Source: Symbiodinium natans (taxonomy: Eukaryota; Sar; Dinophyceae; Suessiales; Symbiodiniaceae). Taken from it: a stretch of 64,000 bases of DNA. Each line of letters begins with the position of its first letter. Position 1 is the stretch's first letter. Positions 49,673-62,218 of the stretch are shown piece after piece. The notes below the pieces were generated by a model. That model had not been told where the DNA came from. It searched no databases and worked only from the letters and a program-made list of their open reading frames with translations. The stretch spans positions 201,001-265,000 of the forward strand of contig CAJNDS010002079.1 of NCBI GenBank assembly GCA_905221605.1. The letters run 5' to 3'. The translations under genes and the position numbers were made by a program.

Positions 49673-51936
49673 CAGGTTGGCGGTTTAGGGTTTAGAGTTT
49701 AGGGTTTAGGGTTTAGGGTTTAGGGTTCAGGGTTTAGGGTTTCAAGGTGGCTGACACAAAGCTTTGACGGAGCCTTTCTGCAGCACCTGGATCGCTTCCG
49801 GCCTTCCTGGTGAAAAGCAACCGTGCATCGAAGATCCGGCCGGTCATGTCACGTAGACTAGTCTGCTCTTGGTTTGCGCAAAGGCTTCTGGACTGGCTAA
49901 ACCCTAAACGCTAAACGCTAAACCCTAAACCCTAAACACTTAAACCCATATTTATTCGCCATCTGTGCTGGCGTGCGCCGGTGCAGGAAAAGCGAGGAGG
50001 CCTTGGAATCAGGAATGTTTGGGGCAGGACATGGGCATCGACTAGAAGTGATGGAGTTGCCGAAAAGAACCTGAAACCCCAAACCCTAAACCCTAAACCC
50101 TAAACCCTAAACCCTAAACCCTAAACCCTGAACCCTGAACCCTAAACCCTAAAAAACCCTAAGCTCTAAACCCTAAACCCTGAACCCTAAACCCTCAACC
50201 CCTAACCCCTAAAGCCTAAACCCCAAACCCGAAGCCCTAAAGATCAGGTCACCCCAAGCCTGACGCTAAGAAGGCTCTGCAGATGAGACTTCCTCGGCGT
50301 CCCGGACCCAGTCAGTCCATACGGCCACGACAGCATTGTTGCCGTGCTACCTTGTTACGCAGTGCGGAGTCTCCAAGGGCTAGGATGGGTGACGACTTTT
50401 GCCGGCAAAGGCTCTTGTTCGCTGCAGCAATCGTGGCTCAGAGATCTTGCGCCGGCGGGTGCCATGGAGAAGGCTGCCTTCGTGGATCACTATGCCCCAG
50501 AGACTGCAATTGCTTTCATGGTTTTCAAGCTGTCATTAAGAATCAAAGAAGGGCAAACAAGTAAACCCTACCAAATGTAAGCCGAGGCAGTTCTTGGCTG
50601 CGTGCCAGGAATGCCACTCAGCAGCCTGGAGGCGTCTTCGACCCAGAGATCCCTTAACACTTCCAGGGTTTAGGGTTTGGGGTTTTTGGGTTTAGGGTTT
50701 AGGGTTTAGGGTTTGGGGTTTAAGGTCTAGGGATGAAAATGCTTTACGCTACGTGGGATCGTTGGTATGCTCGAAGGAACGATTCCTTCCTTCACGGGCT
50801 TTTGAAGGGCTCTCGGCGGGAGTTCCGGAGGCTGCCTACCACCGCAACCTGCGGGAAGTCCATGCAGGTCGGCAGCCAAGCTCCGCGATTTTGGCTTTAG
50901 GGTTTCGGGCTTAGGGTTTAGGGCTTAGGGTATACGGTTTAGGGTTTTTCAGCAGGATGCCAAACAAACAATCAAAAGGCTTTGATATCAACAGCCTGCT
51001 GGACGGCAAGAGAGCCTCTTTGTTGGAACCCTAAGGCCCTAGAAGAGTTGTTGGGTGGCATGACCCTGATCCTTAAACGAGAAAATGTGATCAGAAGCCC
51101 CGACGCCTAAGCCGAAAAGGCATGTTGAATGGAAGGCCCCAGGCCCTAAAAGAAATCGCCGGAGTGCCAACCTGAATGGCAACCCTGTCACCTCAAACGA
51201 GGTTGCTTAGTGGGAATGTGAAAGACAACAAACCCCAAACGAGACGTCGGGCAGTACACCCTTAACCAAATCCCAAACACTGGAAGAAGATGTACCCTGA
51301 ACCGTGAAGAAGTTGTTCGCCTGGGCTCTAAAATGGTTGGAGCTACTGTGACGTTCGCTGCAGCATATGCGGTTAGTTCATTGCAAGAAAGCGTTCGTTT
51401 GCTCGCACGGGATGTTGATGGAAGGCAGGTTTCAAGACTCGAAGTGAGATGGGCAGCGCAGGAGAGTTGGATCTGCCCCAGCACAAGCTTCTGCAGGCTC
51501 GGGGTCAGACGGAGCGCGGAGACGCTACGGCGTTGGGAGAGTTTAGGGTTTAGGGTTTAGGGTTAGGGTTTAGGGTTTAGGGTGTAGGGTTTAGGGCACA
51601 ACTCACAAGTGTTCCCGGGGCCTGAAAGGCCATGCACGAGGCGTGGGCTGTGTTGCGGTACACGAGCTCTCGGCAGGACCGTGATGGCATGAACCAGACG
51701 GTTTGTCACAGCTGCGCATCCCCTGGTGCACACTCCCCGAAACCCTAAACCCTAAACCCTAAACCCTAAACCCTAAACTCTAACCCTAAACCCTAAACCC
51801 TAACCCTAAACCCTAAGCCCTAAACCCTAAACCCTAAGCTCTAAGCTCTAAACCCTAAACCCTAAACCCTAAACCCTAAACCCTAAGCCCTAAACCCTAG
51901 ACTCTAAACCCTAAACCCTAAACCCTAAGCCTGCAG
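49673..51936. other. Telomere-type arrays with exon-like islands
   Basis: Arrays: TTTAGGG at 49682-49742, 50665-50735, 50896-50950 and 51541-51597; CCCTAAA at 49897-49935, 50075-50240 and 51738-51930. Islands with exon features: 50280-50580 (after CTCTGCAG; one frame reads LQQSWLRDLAPAGAMEKAAF) and 51333-51540 (reads AAYAVSSLQESVRLLARDVD). Not joined into a model. Confidence 0.5.
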
Positions 51937-52070
51937 GATTACGACAAGCAGTGGCTCATGGAGAAAGGATGCCCAGCGGCAAAGCCTTCGGAGGTGGGGT
52001 TCAATGCATCGACGCAGACTTGCTGCCTCACCTTGGCCCTTTCAGTCTTCGGGGACCTGACGAACCCTCA
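51937..52070 (+). CDS. Probable exon after a CCCTAAA array
   Basis: After CCCTAAGCCTGCAG an open stretch reads DYDKQWLMEKGCPAAKPSEV and on to about 52070. Coding-like composition and a clean acceptor support an internal exon of an unrecognised gene. The donor is uncertain; the downstream sequence drifts into TTAGGGTTTATGG-like noncoding repeats. Confidence 0.45.
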
Positions 52071-54590
52071 AAGGGTTTATGGGTTCATGTACCTTAATAC
52101 GGATGTTAGGGTTTATGGCTTCATATACTTTAGTAGGGATCTTAGGGTTCAGAATCCTTAATGGGGATTATGGTAGTATAGGGTATAGGAGCCCTGAATG
52201 TTAGAGGTTCATTGGGTCCCCTACAATATGTCGTTCTTCCTCGGGGTGCCTTCTCCGGAGGTGAGATCCTTGGGTCCCATGGGAGCTGCGCTCACCGCAC
52301 GACGCTTCTGGAAAGAGGTGAGTTGTGCGGCCCCGGATGGGTAGTGTTGGGGGCGGACAACAACTCTAAACCCTAAACCCTATACCCTAAACCCCTAAAC
52401 CCCTAAACCCCTAAACCCCTAAACCCCAAAACCCCTAAAGCCTAAACCCTAACCCCAAATCTTCACTTGATTTCTAGGCCCCAGGCTCGCCAGCAGATCG
52501 TTGCGGGCTGTGTTTTACCGGGTGAGCAGATTCGATTTCAGCGACACGAATTCTGTGAAAGCTGCAGGGGTCAAGAGAAGCGGCACACGATCTTCTCGAG
52601 CAAGCACTCGACTGCTGGCCCAGGAGTGCCCTTCGGTAAAGAGACATTTGGGCGTTAGAAAGCACTCGACGCTGATGCTGAAAACTTGGCAAACCCCTCT
52701 AACACCGGGAAGCCTTGTATCCACCAGGAGCCATGATCTTCTCGGAGTTCGCGCCGAATTCCAGACACATGGCCTGCATGCTATGTGACGCTTGTGGTGT
52801 GAAAGCACTTGTGTGCAGTATCTACTCCGAACGGCGCGCACTTCGACTGCTTAAACGTTTTCCTCGGACCCTCCTTCCCCGGCCCTCCTTTCGGTAGTCG
52901 AAACACAAGAGCCAGCGCTGGACGCCCGGTGTCGGCTAGTGGTTTCGGCTTCTCGCACTACAGTCGGGTCGGAGCAGAGGGCATGGGTTGTTTGTATACG
53001 TGTAATCATAAGGCCATAAGGCGCAATGAAGGGGATGTGAAGGGGGACGTGGGACGGCCTTTTTGTTGAGAGAACGAAGAACACATGGGTTGATAAACCC
53101 AAAAAGGTAGCGCCAACCATGTCAATACGCCTGACGCCATTCCCCTAAACCCCAAACCCTAAACCCTAAACCCTCTTTTCAGTATATAGTCTTCGTGGGC
53201 AATGGACATTTTTCGTGGGCAATGGTCACTTTTCGTGGGCAATGGTCATTTTTCGTGGGCAATAGTCAGCGGGAAATGGTCACTGGCCTTGGGCTTTAGG
53301 ATTGAGGGGCTATTGGGACTTGGGCTTTAGGACTTAGGGCCTAATTTGGGCCTTGGGCTTTACGGTTTAGGGGTAAGATGTTCGGATGTGGTGGGATTCT
53401 TTGGGCGGGTGGGTGTTGGTCGAGAGAATGGCTGGACCAGACTCTTCACGCTCAGAACTGCTGAACCCTAAACCCTAAACCCTAAACCCCAAACCCTAAA
53501 CTCTAAACCCTAAACCCTAAACCCTAAACCCTAAACCAAAGAGAGGAGAGACATGCCTTAGGAGCCACGGCATCAGCGACCCGCTGGAAGGCCATGGCGG
53601 GGAGCTGAAGCAGAGCAGCCTGTTAGGGTTTAGGGTTTAGGGTTTAGGGTTAGGTTTAGGGTTTAGGGTTTAGGGTTTAGGGTTTAGGGTTTAGGGTTTA
53701 GGGTTTAGGGTTTAGGGTTTAGGGTTTAGGGTTTAGGGTTTAGGGTTTAGGGTTTAGCATACTTGTGGCCCTGTTTCCCTTGCAGATTCCATGCAAGAAA
53801 GCAGCCCAGATCCGGTGCAGGGCGCGAGAAAGTTGTTGCAGCTGCTCCTGGCAATTCGCTGCCATGCCACCTTACTGATTTCTGAGACATGAGCAGAAAC
53901 GTTTCTGGGCCTGCTGCGCAAAGTGGAAGCCACACGCAATGAGGCATTCTGCACTCTTCGACAACTCGAAGGGACTCAAAGTCTGCTCTAACTTCGCGAC
54001 CCAGCACACCTCTGCCAGGCACAACGGGATTCTTGATTTTTGCAGCTTGAACTGTCGCGGATTTTTCGGAATGATAAGCCCTAAAAATCCCTAAGAACCC
54101 CAAAAAACCCTAAAAACCCTAAAAGCCCTAAACCCTAAGCCCCACGCCCCTTCCTTCAGTACGGAAGGTGAGATGTGCCAGACACGCCCTGGAACTCCGG
54201 CCTCGTCCTGTGGGGCGTCGCCGCTGCCTTCCGTGTCAGCGCCTCGTGGGGAAGCACTCAGAGGAACCATGAGGGGGTTTAGGGTTTAGGGTTTCGGGTT
54301 TAGGGCTTAGGGCTTAGGGTTCAGCATCTCGTGTTCTAGCTTGTTCTAAACAAGCAGCGATCCAGCTTTGGAATAATGCCCCAAAGAATCCCATAACATT
54401 AAGAAAACACGAAGTCCACTCAATTCATAAACCTGATGCTCCATACCTAAGGCCCGAGACCTTAAAGCCTTAAAGCACTCCCGGGCCTTGCCCACGAAGA
54501 TTCGGGCCTTGCCCACTAAGATCATTCGGGTTTAAAGTTTTGTGTGATAGAGAGAGAGGGTTACGGGTTTAGGGTATAGGTCGGGAAACG
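52071..54590. other. Arrays, short tandem repeat and uncertain islands
   Basis: CCCTAAA-type arrays at 52361-52456, 53141-53175 and 53462-53537. A TTTAGGG array at 53622-53757 is followed by CCCTTGCAG at about 53785 and an exon-like stretch. A 20-bp unit (TTTTCGTGGGCAATGGTCAT) is repeated about four times at 53190-53262. Open frames at 52501-52897 have no known domain. Confidence 0.5.
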
Positions 54591-56231
54591 ATGCTATATC
54601 TATGGATGAAGAATAGATACCTGTCCATATATACATATATATATATATACATATTCACATATAAATATCTAAATCTAAATCTAAATCTAAATCTACATTT
54701 AGATCTAAATTTAGAGACCGGGACGCTGTGGGAGTGCACCTTTTCCATTTGTTTAAAGATATTTTAAAAACACTCACAGCGTACCCCTATTTTATATAAA
54801 CAAAATCGCGAGTCATGCGCAACATGCAAGTGCGCCAACACAAAGCAGCGATACGGTGTATGTCCTGTCCCCGTTTTCAATATAAATGAGCCAGATTTAT
54901 TGGAATCCTAGAAACAACAATAGGAATCCTCTATTTAAATCCGCAGGAACCCTATGTTAAATCAATCGGAGCCGTAAAGTCAATAGGAAGCCTCTTAACA
55001 TGAATTGGAGGCCCTTCACAAAAAATAAGAATCCTTCATGAGCCTAAACCAATAGGAACCCCTTTAAAGTGAATGAGATCCCTATTAATATTAATACGAA
55101 TCCCATTAACATGAACAAGAATCTGATTAAAATTTGTAGGAATCTTATCACATGAGTAGGGGCCTTATTAAAATAATTAGGAACCCTATGAAACTTTATT
55201 GGAATCCTATGAAAATGAATAGGAATCCTCTATTGAAATATCGGAACCGGATAACAGATAATAGGACGGAAGCCGATTAAAATGAATAGGAACCCTTGAC
55301 AAATCAGAAAGAACCCGGGTTGCAATTCACAGGAATCCGATTAAAACGAGAAGGAATCTTATTAAAATGAATAGGAACCAATAGGCCTGAAAAAACAATA
55401 GAAGCCTTTAACAAGAACTAATAAGAATCCTACTAAACTAATATGAGCCTAATCCTTAAAATTAATTAAAACCCTTTGCGAATCCTAGTAACATGAATAA
55501 GAACCCTGTTTAAATTGATAGGAGCCTTATTAAATTGGTAGGAACATTAGGGCGTGATGTCTTAAAATATGTTGCCAAGGTACAGTGTTTAGTATAGATA
55601 TTAGGTTTTGCTTGTTGGGGGATGACTGCTTGAGATACCCTAGCTAAGGTATAGTTTTCAGGATAGATGTCCTGTCTTGCGTATTGGGGCGTGATTGATT
55701 ATATGGAGGTTTTGGTACTCTCTCGAGATTTTGCAGGATTCGAGTTTGCTTTTGGTACCTCCTCGAGAAATGGTGGCTGGGAGAGAGCCTCAGATCACGA
55801 AATCATGGAAAAAACATTGGTTTCGCCAATGTTGTTGAAGGATGGAGCTGAAAAACATTGGCAAAACCGACGTTTTCCAAAAAATGAGCACGAAATTCAT
55901 GGATAACATTGGTTTTACCAATGTTTTTGAAGGATTGAGCCGAAAAACATCGGTAAAACCAATGTTTTCCAAAAAATCCATGCTTTTCAAACCATGTGGC
56001 TGGGAGCACGGAATTCATGGATAATATATCAATGTTGTTCAAATTTGTGCAAAGCAGGACCCAGAGAGTATTTTGTCACGTCTCTCGCTCGCAAGCATCA
56101 GGACATTTCGTTCATCGCCCACCAGATGAGAGAAACACATAATGCGGTGTGCTGGATTGCCCATGTTAGTGCTTTTGTCACGTACAAGAGGGCACTCAGA
56201 CATAAAATCCCACAAAACCTTTAAAAAAATA

Positions 56232-56460
56232 TGAGAGACTCTTCCCAGGGGTCCGGGTCCCCAACAGAGTCCCCCCAGAAAACCAAAAAAACCAAAAAAA
56301 CCAAAAAAACCAAAAAAACCAAAAAAACCAATCCTGAGGGACTCTGTTGGGGACCCGGACCCCTGGGAAGAGTCTCTCAGGATTGGTTTTTTTGGTTTTT
56401 TTGGTTTTTTTGTTTTTTTTTTGGTTTTTTTTGTTTTTTTTGGTTTTTTTGGTTTTTTGT
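56232..56460. repeat. Long perfect inverted repeat with (AAAAAAACC)n / (GGTTTTTTT)n spacer arms, unit 1
   Basis: 42-bp arms at 56232-56273 and 56338-56379 are exact reverse complements around an A/C-rich spacer. A second nested pair (CCAATCCTGAG / CTCAGGATTGG) flanks the right arm, and the T/G-rich tract that follows can pair with the spacer. Confidence 0.9.
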
Positions 56461-57151
56461 TTTGTGTATTATACCTTTTTGCACAGTCTTTCGTGTTTTT
56501 TTAGGTTTTTGTATAGATATTAGGTTTTGCTTGTTGGGGGATGACTGCTTGAGATACCCTAGCTAAGGTATAGTTTTCAGGATAGATGTCCTGTCTTGCG
56601 TATTGGGGCGTGATTGATTATATGGAGGTTTTGGTACTCTCTCGAGATTTTGCAGGATTCGAGTTTGCTTTTGGTACCTCCTCGAGAAATGGTGGCTGGG
56701 AGAGAGCCTCAGATCACGAAATCATGGAAAAAAACATTGGTTTCGCCAATGTTGTTGAAGGATGGAGCTGAAAAACATTGGCAAAACCGACGTTTTCCAA
56801 AAAATGAGCACGAAATTCATGGATAACATTGGTTTTACCAATGTTTTTGAAGGATTGAGCCGAAAAACATCGGTAAAACCAATGTTTTCCAAAAAATCCA
56901 TGCTTTTCAAACCATGTGGCTGGGAGCACGGAATTCATGGATAATATATCAATGTTGTTCAAATTTGTGCAAAGCAGGACCTAGAGAGTATTTTGTCACG
57001 TCTCTCGCTCGCAAGCATCAGGACATTTCGTTCATCGCCCACCAGATGAGAGAAACACATAATGCGGTGTGCTGGATTGCCCATGTTAGTGCTTTTGTCA
57101 CGTACAAGAGGGCACTCAGACATAAAATCCCACAAAACCTTTAAAAAAATA

Positions 57152-57400
57152 TGAGAGACTCTTCCCAGGGGTCCGGGTCCCCAACAGAGTCCCCCCAGAA
57201 AACCAAAAAAACCAAAAAAACCAAAAAAACCAAAAAAACCAAAAAAACCAATCCTGAGGGACTCTGTTGGGGACCCGGACCCCTGGGAAGAGTCTCTCAG
57301 GATTGGTTTTTTTGGTTTTTTTGTTTTTTTTGGTTTTTTTGGTTTTTTTGGTTTTTTTGGTTTTTTTGTTTTTTTTTTGGTTTTTTTGGTTTTTTGTTTT
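57152..57400. repeat. Same inverted repeat, unit 2
   Basis: Arms at 57152-57193 and 57258-57299; the T/G tract is longer than in unit 1. Confidence 0.9.
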
Positions 57401-57834
57401 GTGTATTATACCTTTTTGCACAGTCTTTCGTGTTTTTTTAGGTTTTTGTTTGAGATTTTGCATTTTTTGTTACAAAAAAGTGCACTCCCACAGCGTCCCA
57501 TTTTCTAAATTTAAATCTAAATCCAAATCAAAATCTAAATATCTAAGTCTAAATATCTATATCTATATCTATGTTTATATCTGTATCTATATCTGTCTAT
57601 CTCTATCTCAATCTCTATATCTATTTCTATAGTTTTATCTACATCTATATCTACATCTACATATATCATATATCATATATCAGATATCATCTAGTACATA
57701 TACATAGAAGCGTATACACGCAACTAAGCATGTCTTGACCATATGACCGCCCAAATCCCAGGTCTGCTTCACCCGCCGTGTCGCCTCGGAGTCCCCGGCC
57801 ACCATCGGCGGCACGCCGAAGGCCCCGCGCGAAA

Positions 57835-57852
57835 TCGCGCGACGTCGCGCGA
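57835..57852. repeat. 18-bp perfect GC palindrome
   Basis: TCGCGCGACGTCGCGCGA, self-complementary, within a CpG-dense patch. Confidence 0.8.
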
Positions 57853-58373
57853 GTTTCGGGCTTCGGAATCCCATGGCCCAAAAGTGGGACTTTCAGATTG
57901 GAGGGGACACTCTGGGTTGGCAGAGTTTAGGGGGTTTAGGGTTTAGGGTTGAGGGTTTAGGGTTTAGGGTTAGGGTGGTTGAGGGCAACCTTTGAGTTTG
58001 GGATTCTGAGGCCCAGCACCGCGAGCAGAGGAGCAGGCATGCGGCGGCCAAGCCGCCTACCCGTGCTGCAGCCCCAGTCAAGCTACGCCACCTTCGGCTT
58101 GCGCTACGCAATCAGGGTTCAGGGTTAGTGTTCAGGGTTCAGGGTTCAGGGTTATTCGGGTTTAGGGTTTAGGGTCGTCTAGCCATTGTTGGTAAGACAT
58201 TGCTTCTCGGCAATCTGCCAAGGCCTGTTCTCACTTGCGACAACCTTCGTTGAAAGGACGACGCGGAGGCAGCAACGAGGGAGAGCTGCTGGAATTAATG
58301 AAGTTCGTGACCTCAAGACAACACAGTTCCCGCGTTCGCTCGTGGTTTGTTGGCAGTCACTAAGCCCTAAACC

Positions 58374-58407
<34 letters not shown>

Positions 58408-59795
58408 ACCCTAAACCCTAAATCCTAAACCCTAAGCCCTAAACCCTCAACCCTCAACCCTAAACCCTAAACCCTAAACCTTGAGTGGGGTTGCCTCTCG
58501 AGCGGCGAATGCGGCGAAAGACTCGTTGTCCCAGCCCAGCAAGTACAGGAGATAAAGAAGGGTGCCTGAACGAATGCACTATGGCTGAAGGGTTTCCCTA
58601 AACCCTAAACCCTAAACTGTAAGCCCTAAACTGTAAACTGCAAACTCTAAACCTTAACCCCGAAACCCTAAACCCTGCTATGTCAGTGACCCGCAGGCGC
58701 AGCGGTGCTACGTCTCCTGTGAGCAGGATTCATCGGCGGAGGAATGCAGGGGTTTTAGTGGCACAAATTCTAGCACCAAGCGTGCTAGCGGATTGTGTGT
58801 TCATGATCATCTTTCCTCGTACAGTTATCACCTCACCGGATTGCAGATTGTACAGCCAAAAAACGGTGTGATTCATGTAATTTCTAAGAGCCTCTGGTGT
58901 CTCGGAGTTACAAGGCCTTCAGACACAGACGGCGGGTCCGCGTCAAGTTTGAGACGCGGGAAGTACGGCCTTTGGGACTTTTCAAGCACCAGGTGTGATG
59001 CCCCTGATGGCCGAACGAACTTGAGCTCTGTGGAAATATGGGATGCCATGCCCATGAGCCAAAGCAATCCAACAGTTTGATATCAGGGGGCCCCATGAAG
59101 GATCGCCGTTCGCAACATGAGAGCTTCTCTACCCAGTCAGAAGCGCCTTTTGCGAGTTGCTTCCCGAGCTGGCGAGAGAGCTGCAGGCCTCACCGAGCGC
59201 CTCTGAAGTCTGAACCTCGGAAGCACTTTTGCCTGCTGCGTAGCCTAATCTCGGGAGACGCTGCTCGCCACCAAGCTTCCGCCTCCAAGTTTCTCCACAC
59301 ATGTTCTGTAGTGCTGCGCCGCCGACCTACGGCATTGCACAGCACGAAGCGCACTTGAACATGAGGGCACCGGCGCGGCCACTGCAGCCGTTGGCTACAC
59401 TGCCGAACGGGTAGGCTAGCTGACGACCAGCCAGAGATCATTCCGCATCGGTGCTCAGACGACATGTAGAAACGTTTAATGAACTGTTTTCGGAAAGCTT
59501 CGTGGGGCACAGCTTGCACGCTTGTATCTAACAACACGTGCTGCTTTGTGCTGCCAGCACCCATGGTCATCATTCAGGACTGCGACTAAACCCTAAACCC
59601 TAAACCCTAAACCCTAAACCCTAAGCCCCAAGCCCTAAACCCTGAACCCTAAGCCCCAAGACCTAAACCCTGAACCCTGAGCTCTGAAACCCTAAACCCT
59701 AAACCCTAAACCTAAACCCTAAAACCCCAAAACCCTAAAACCCTAAACCCTAAAACCCAAAACCCAAAACCCCTAAACTCTTCTCTCCCTTGTAG
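57853..59795. other. Arrays and unassigned islands
   Basis: TTTAGGG near 57926-57980 and 58140-58170; CCCTAAA at 58362-58485, 58597-58680 and 59586-59780. Islands 58680-58880 and 59038-59358 have open frames without known domains. Confidence 0.4.
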
Positions 59796-59899
59796 GACTG
59801 CAGCAGCGAGAAGCCGCAGATTATCTCTCGCCCCTGGGCTTGAAAAGAGATCTAAAGCCCTGGGAGCAGCTCAGTATGTTCGCAGCTTGTGCTCTGTGG
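59796..59899 (+). CDS. Probable exon between telomere-type introns
   Basis: Preceded by CCCTAAA-rich sequence, a pyrimidine tract and TTGTAG, and followed by TGG|GTTTAGGG, so the donor GT is the first unit of the next array. Open in two frames; one reads LQQREAADYLSPLGLKRDL. Unrecognised. Confidence 0.5.
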
Positions 59900-60796
59900 G
59901 TTTAGGGTTTAGGGCCCTCCGCGCCCTCCGCGCCCTCCGCGCCCTCCTTTAGGAGGGGGCCCCAGATTTTTGCCTCTGGAGCTGCAGCTGAAGCTGTTTT
60001 GAGGCAATGACCCCGACAATGCTCGCGTGGATGTCGAGGTGCCCCTGGCTTTGGGGTGTGGATGTCTGGGTTCTGCAGGGAAGTCCGCCCAGAGTCCGCA
60101 GTGCCCATGTTGAGCTTGCACGTGGGGTGGTCATATCTTGGAAGTGCTTAAGCGCTGGAGGACAGTTCACGTTCTGTCAAGTCGCTGAACAAACCCTAAA
60201 CCCTAAACCCTAAACCCTAAACCCTAAACCCTAAACCCTAAACCCTAAACCCTAAACCTAAACCCTAAATCTTAAACCCTAAACCCTAAACCTAAACCCT
60301 AAACCTAAACCCTAAACCCTAAACCCAAAACCCTAAACCCTAAAGCCTCGCTTAACGCTAGTTGGCGGCAGAGGAGAGCGGGAGGCTCGAGCGCAGGCCG
60401 AGACGAGCTCGAAATTCTATGCTCCTGAGAGTCACCAAGTCGTCTCCGCAAGCTCATGCTCTTTTCTATATGTAGGCTCCGTTTTTGAAATCCCCTCCAA
60501 GCGGTTGAACCCGTTAAGGCGCCTTTCCACATACATCATGAGTTCCGGAAACCACGCCCGAGGCAAAAACCCTGCTGCGCCTTCTTCCGCCCTTCCGGGC
60601 CCCTAAACCCTAAGCCTAAACCCTAAACCCTAAACCCTAAACCCTAAACCCTAAACCCTAAACCCTAAACCCTAATACCCTAAACCCTAAACCCTAAACC
60701 CTAAACCCTAAACCCTAAACCCGAAACCCTAAACCCCAAACCCCAAACCCCAAACCCTAAACCCTAAACCTTAAACCCTCATTCCGCCCCACGGAG
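59900..60796. other. Arrays and further exon-like islands
   Basis: CCGCGCCCT short tandem at 59916-59945. An island after GGTTCTGCAG near 60079 reads VRSAHVELARGVVISWKCL up to a GT near 60180. CCCTAAA arrays lie at 60191-60345 and 60602-60780. An island after ATATGTAG near 60476 could be another exon. Confidence 0.45.
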
Positions 60797-60901
60797 GCAC
60801 TGAAGGCGCAAGCTCGGGCACTTCGCTCCAAGGCCGACTCTCTCCGCAGCGGCCGGGCACCCAAAGCTCGCGATAAATTTGGCGTCGCTTTTATGGGGGG
60901 G
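60797..60901 (+). CDS. Probable 105-nt exon
   Basis: After CACGGAG, 35 codons read ALKAQARALRSKADSLRSGR and onward, helical and basic. It ends at GGGG|GTTTAAGG leading into a G-rich array. Phase 0 at both ends. Unrecognised. Confidence 0.5.
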
Positions 60902-62218
60902 GTTTAAGGTTTAGGGTTTGGGGTTTAGGGTTTGGGGTTTAGGGTTTAGGGTTTGGGGTCTGGGGGTTTAGGGGATTAAGGGGATTTAGGGGATTACGGG
61001 GATTTCGGGGTTAAGGGGATTTGGGGGGTCTAGGGTTTTGGGAGTTTATGGTTTTCTATTTTTTGGGGCTTTTTTGAGGGGAGGAAGAGGCAGGGGCGTA
61101 AATTGTGCTTTGGATTCCAGCCTTTTCAGTATGAGGGTAACTGCTTTGCCCCCTGCAATGTTCCGCGTTTGGTAGGCTGGGTACGGCAGATGCTTCCAGG
61201 CGCTTGTGAGGTGTTTTTTGAAGACAAAACTTCAAGTCCCATTCAAGTCCCAAGCCCGCGCTGAAGCCCGTAGTTCACTCTTCCCGAGCCCGCCGCACTA
61301 AGATCGCATCACTACCACTGTGCGCGGCGACCTACGCTGGGGCCGCGCTTGACGCCGAGTCCGACTGAGTCCACGAACCCGAAGACTAAACCCAAAACCT
61401 CTCTGCTGAGACGAGCGCAGCCAATTGGTGTAATTCAATGTGTCCCTAAACCCTAACCCCCTAAACCCCTAAAACCCCCTAAACACCCCTAAACACCCCT
61501 AAACCCCTAAAACCCTCTAAACCCCTAAAAACCCCTAAAAAACCCTAAAAACCCTAAAAACCCCTAAACCCCTAAACCCTAAACCCCTAAACCCTAAACC
61601 CCTAAACCCCTACACCCCTAAACCCTAAACCCCGAAACCCTAAACCCCTAAACCCCTCAACCCCTAAACCCCTAAACCCCTAAACCCCGAAACCCCTAAA
61701 CCCCTAAAAACGCTATAAACCCCAAAACCCTAAACCCCTAAACCCCTAAACCCCTAAACCCCTAAACCCCTAAACCCCTAAACCCTAAAAACCCCTAAAA
61801 ACCCCTAAAAACCCCTAAAAACCCCTAAAAACTCTAAAAACCCCTAAAAACTCTATAAACCCCAAAACCCTAAACCCGAAACCCCTAAAAACCCCTAAAA
61901 ACCCCTAAAAACCCCTAAAAACACCGAAAAACCCCGAAAAGCTCTACAAACCCCAAAACCCTAAACCCTAAACCCCTAAAAACCCTTAACAACCCCTAAA
62001 AACCCTAAAAACCCTAAAAACCCCTAAAAACCCTTAAAAACCCCTAAAAACCCCAAAAAACCCTTAAAAAACCCTAAAAACCCCTAACAACCCCTAAAAA
62101 CCCTTAAAAACCCCTAAAAACCCCTAAACCCCTAAACCCCTACACCCCTAAACCCTAAACCCCTAAACCCCTAAACCCGAAACCCCTAAACCCCTCGTCT
62201 CCTTCGGTTGGGCTGCAG
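60902..62218. repeat. Degenerate telomere-type arrays
   Basis: G-rich variants at 60902-61050, then unique sequence to 61440, then about 750 bp of CCCCTAAA, CCCCTAAAAA and CCCTAAA variants (61444-62190). The longest and most diverged array here; it ends in a pyrimidine tract and GGGCTGCAG. Confidence 0.8.

Larger units (their letters stand above)
55592..57430 (+). repeat. Tandem duplication of a 919-bp unit
   Basis: Unit 1 55592-56510, unit 2 from 56511. They differ by a few bases (an extra A near 56730, C to T near 56982) and by length of the A/T tracts. The small ORFs in both units (for example 55667 and 56586) are identical products of the duplication and are not supported as genes. Confidence 0.9.
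54680..57545. mobile_element. AT-rich island with inverted ends
   Basis: A perfect 20-bp inverted pair, GGGACGCTGTGGGAGTGCAC at 54720-54739 and its complement at 57480-57499, bounds the island. Outside the core, TCTAAATTTA..TCTAAAT sequence also mirrors on both sides. The interior is strongly AT-rich, unlike the surroundings. It contains diverged GAATCC..ATTAAAATGAATAGG-like units (54890-55560) and then a large tandem duplication. No ORF of note. It could be a nonautonomous DNA transposon or a foreign AT-rich insertion. Confidence 0.5.

Noticed and set aside
56270-57463. ORFs rich in Lys-Thr (KKTKKTKK) or Phe-Trp
   Set aside because: They are translations of the (AAAAAAACC)n and (GGTTTTTTT)n tracts in the hairpin arms.
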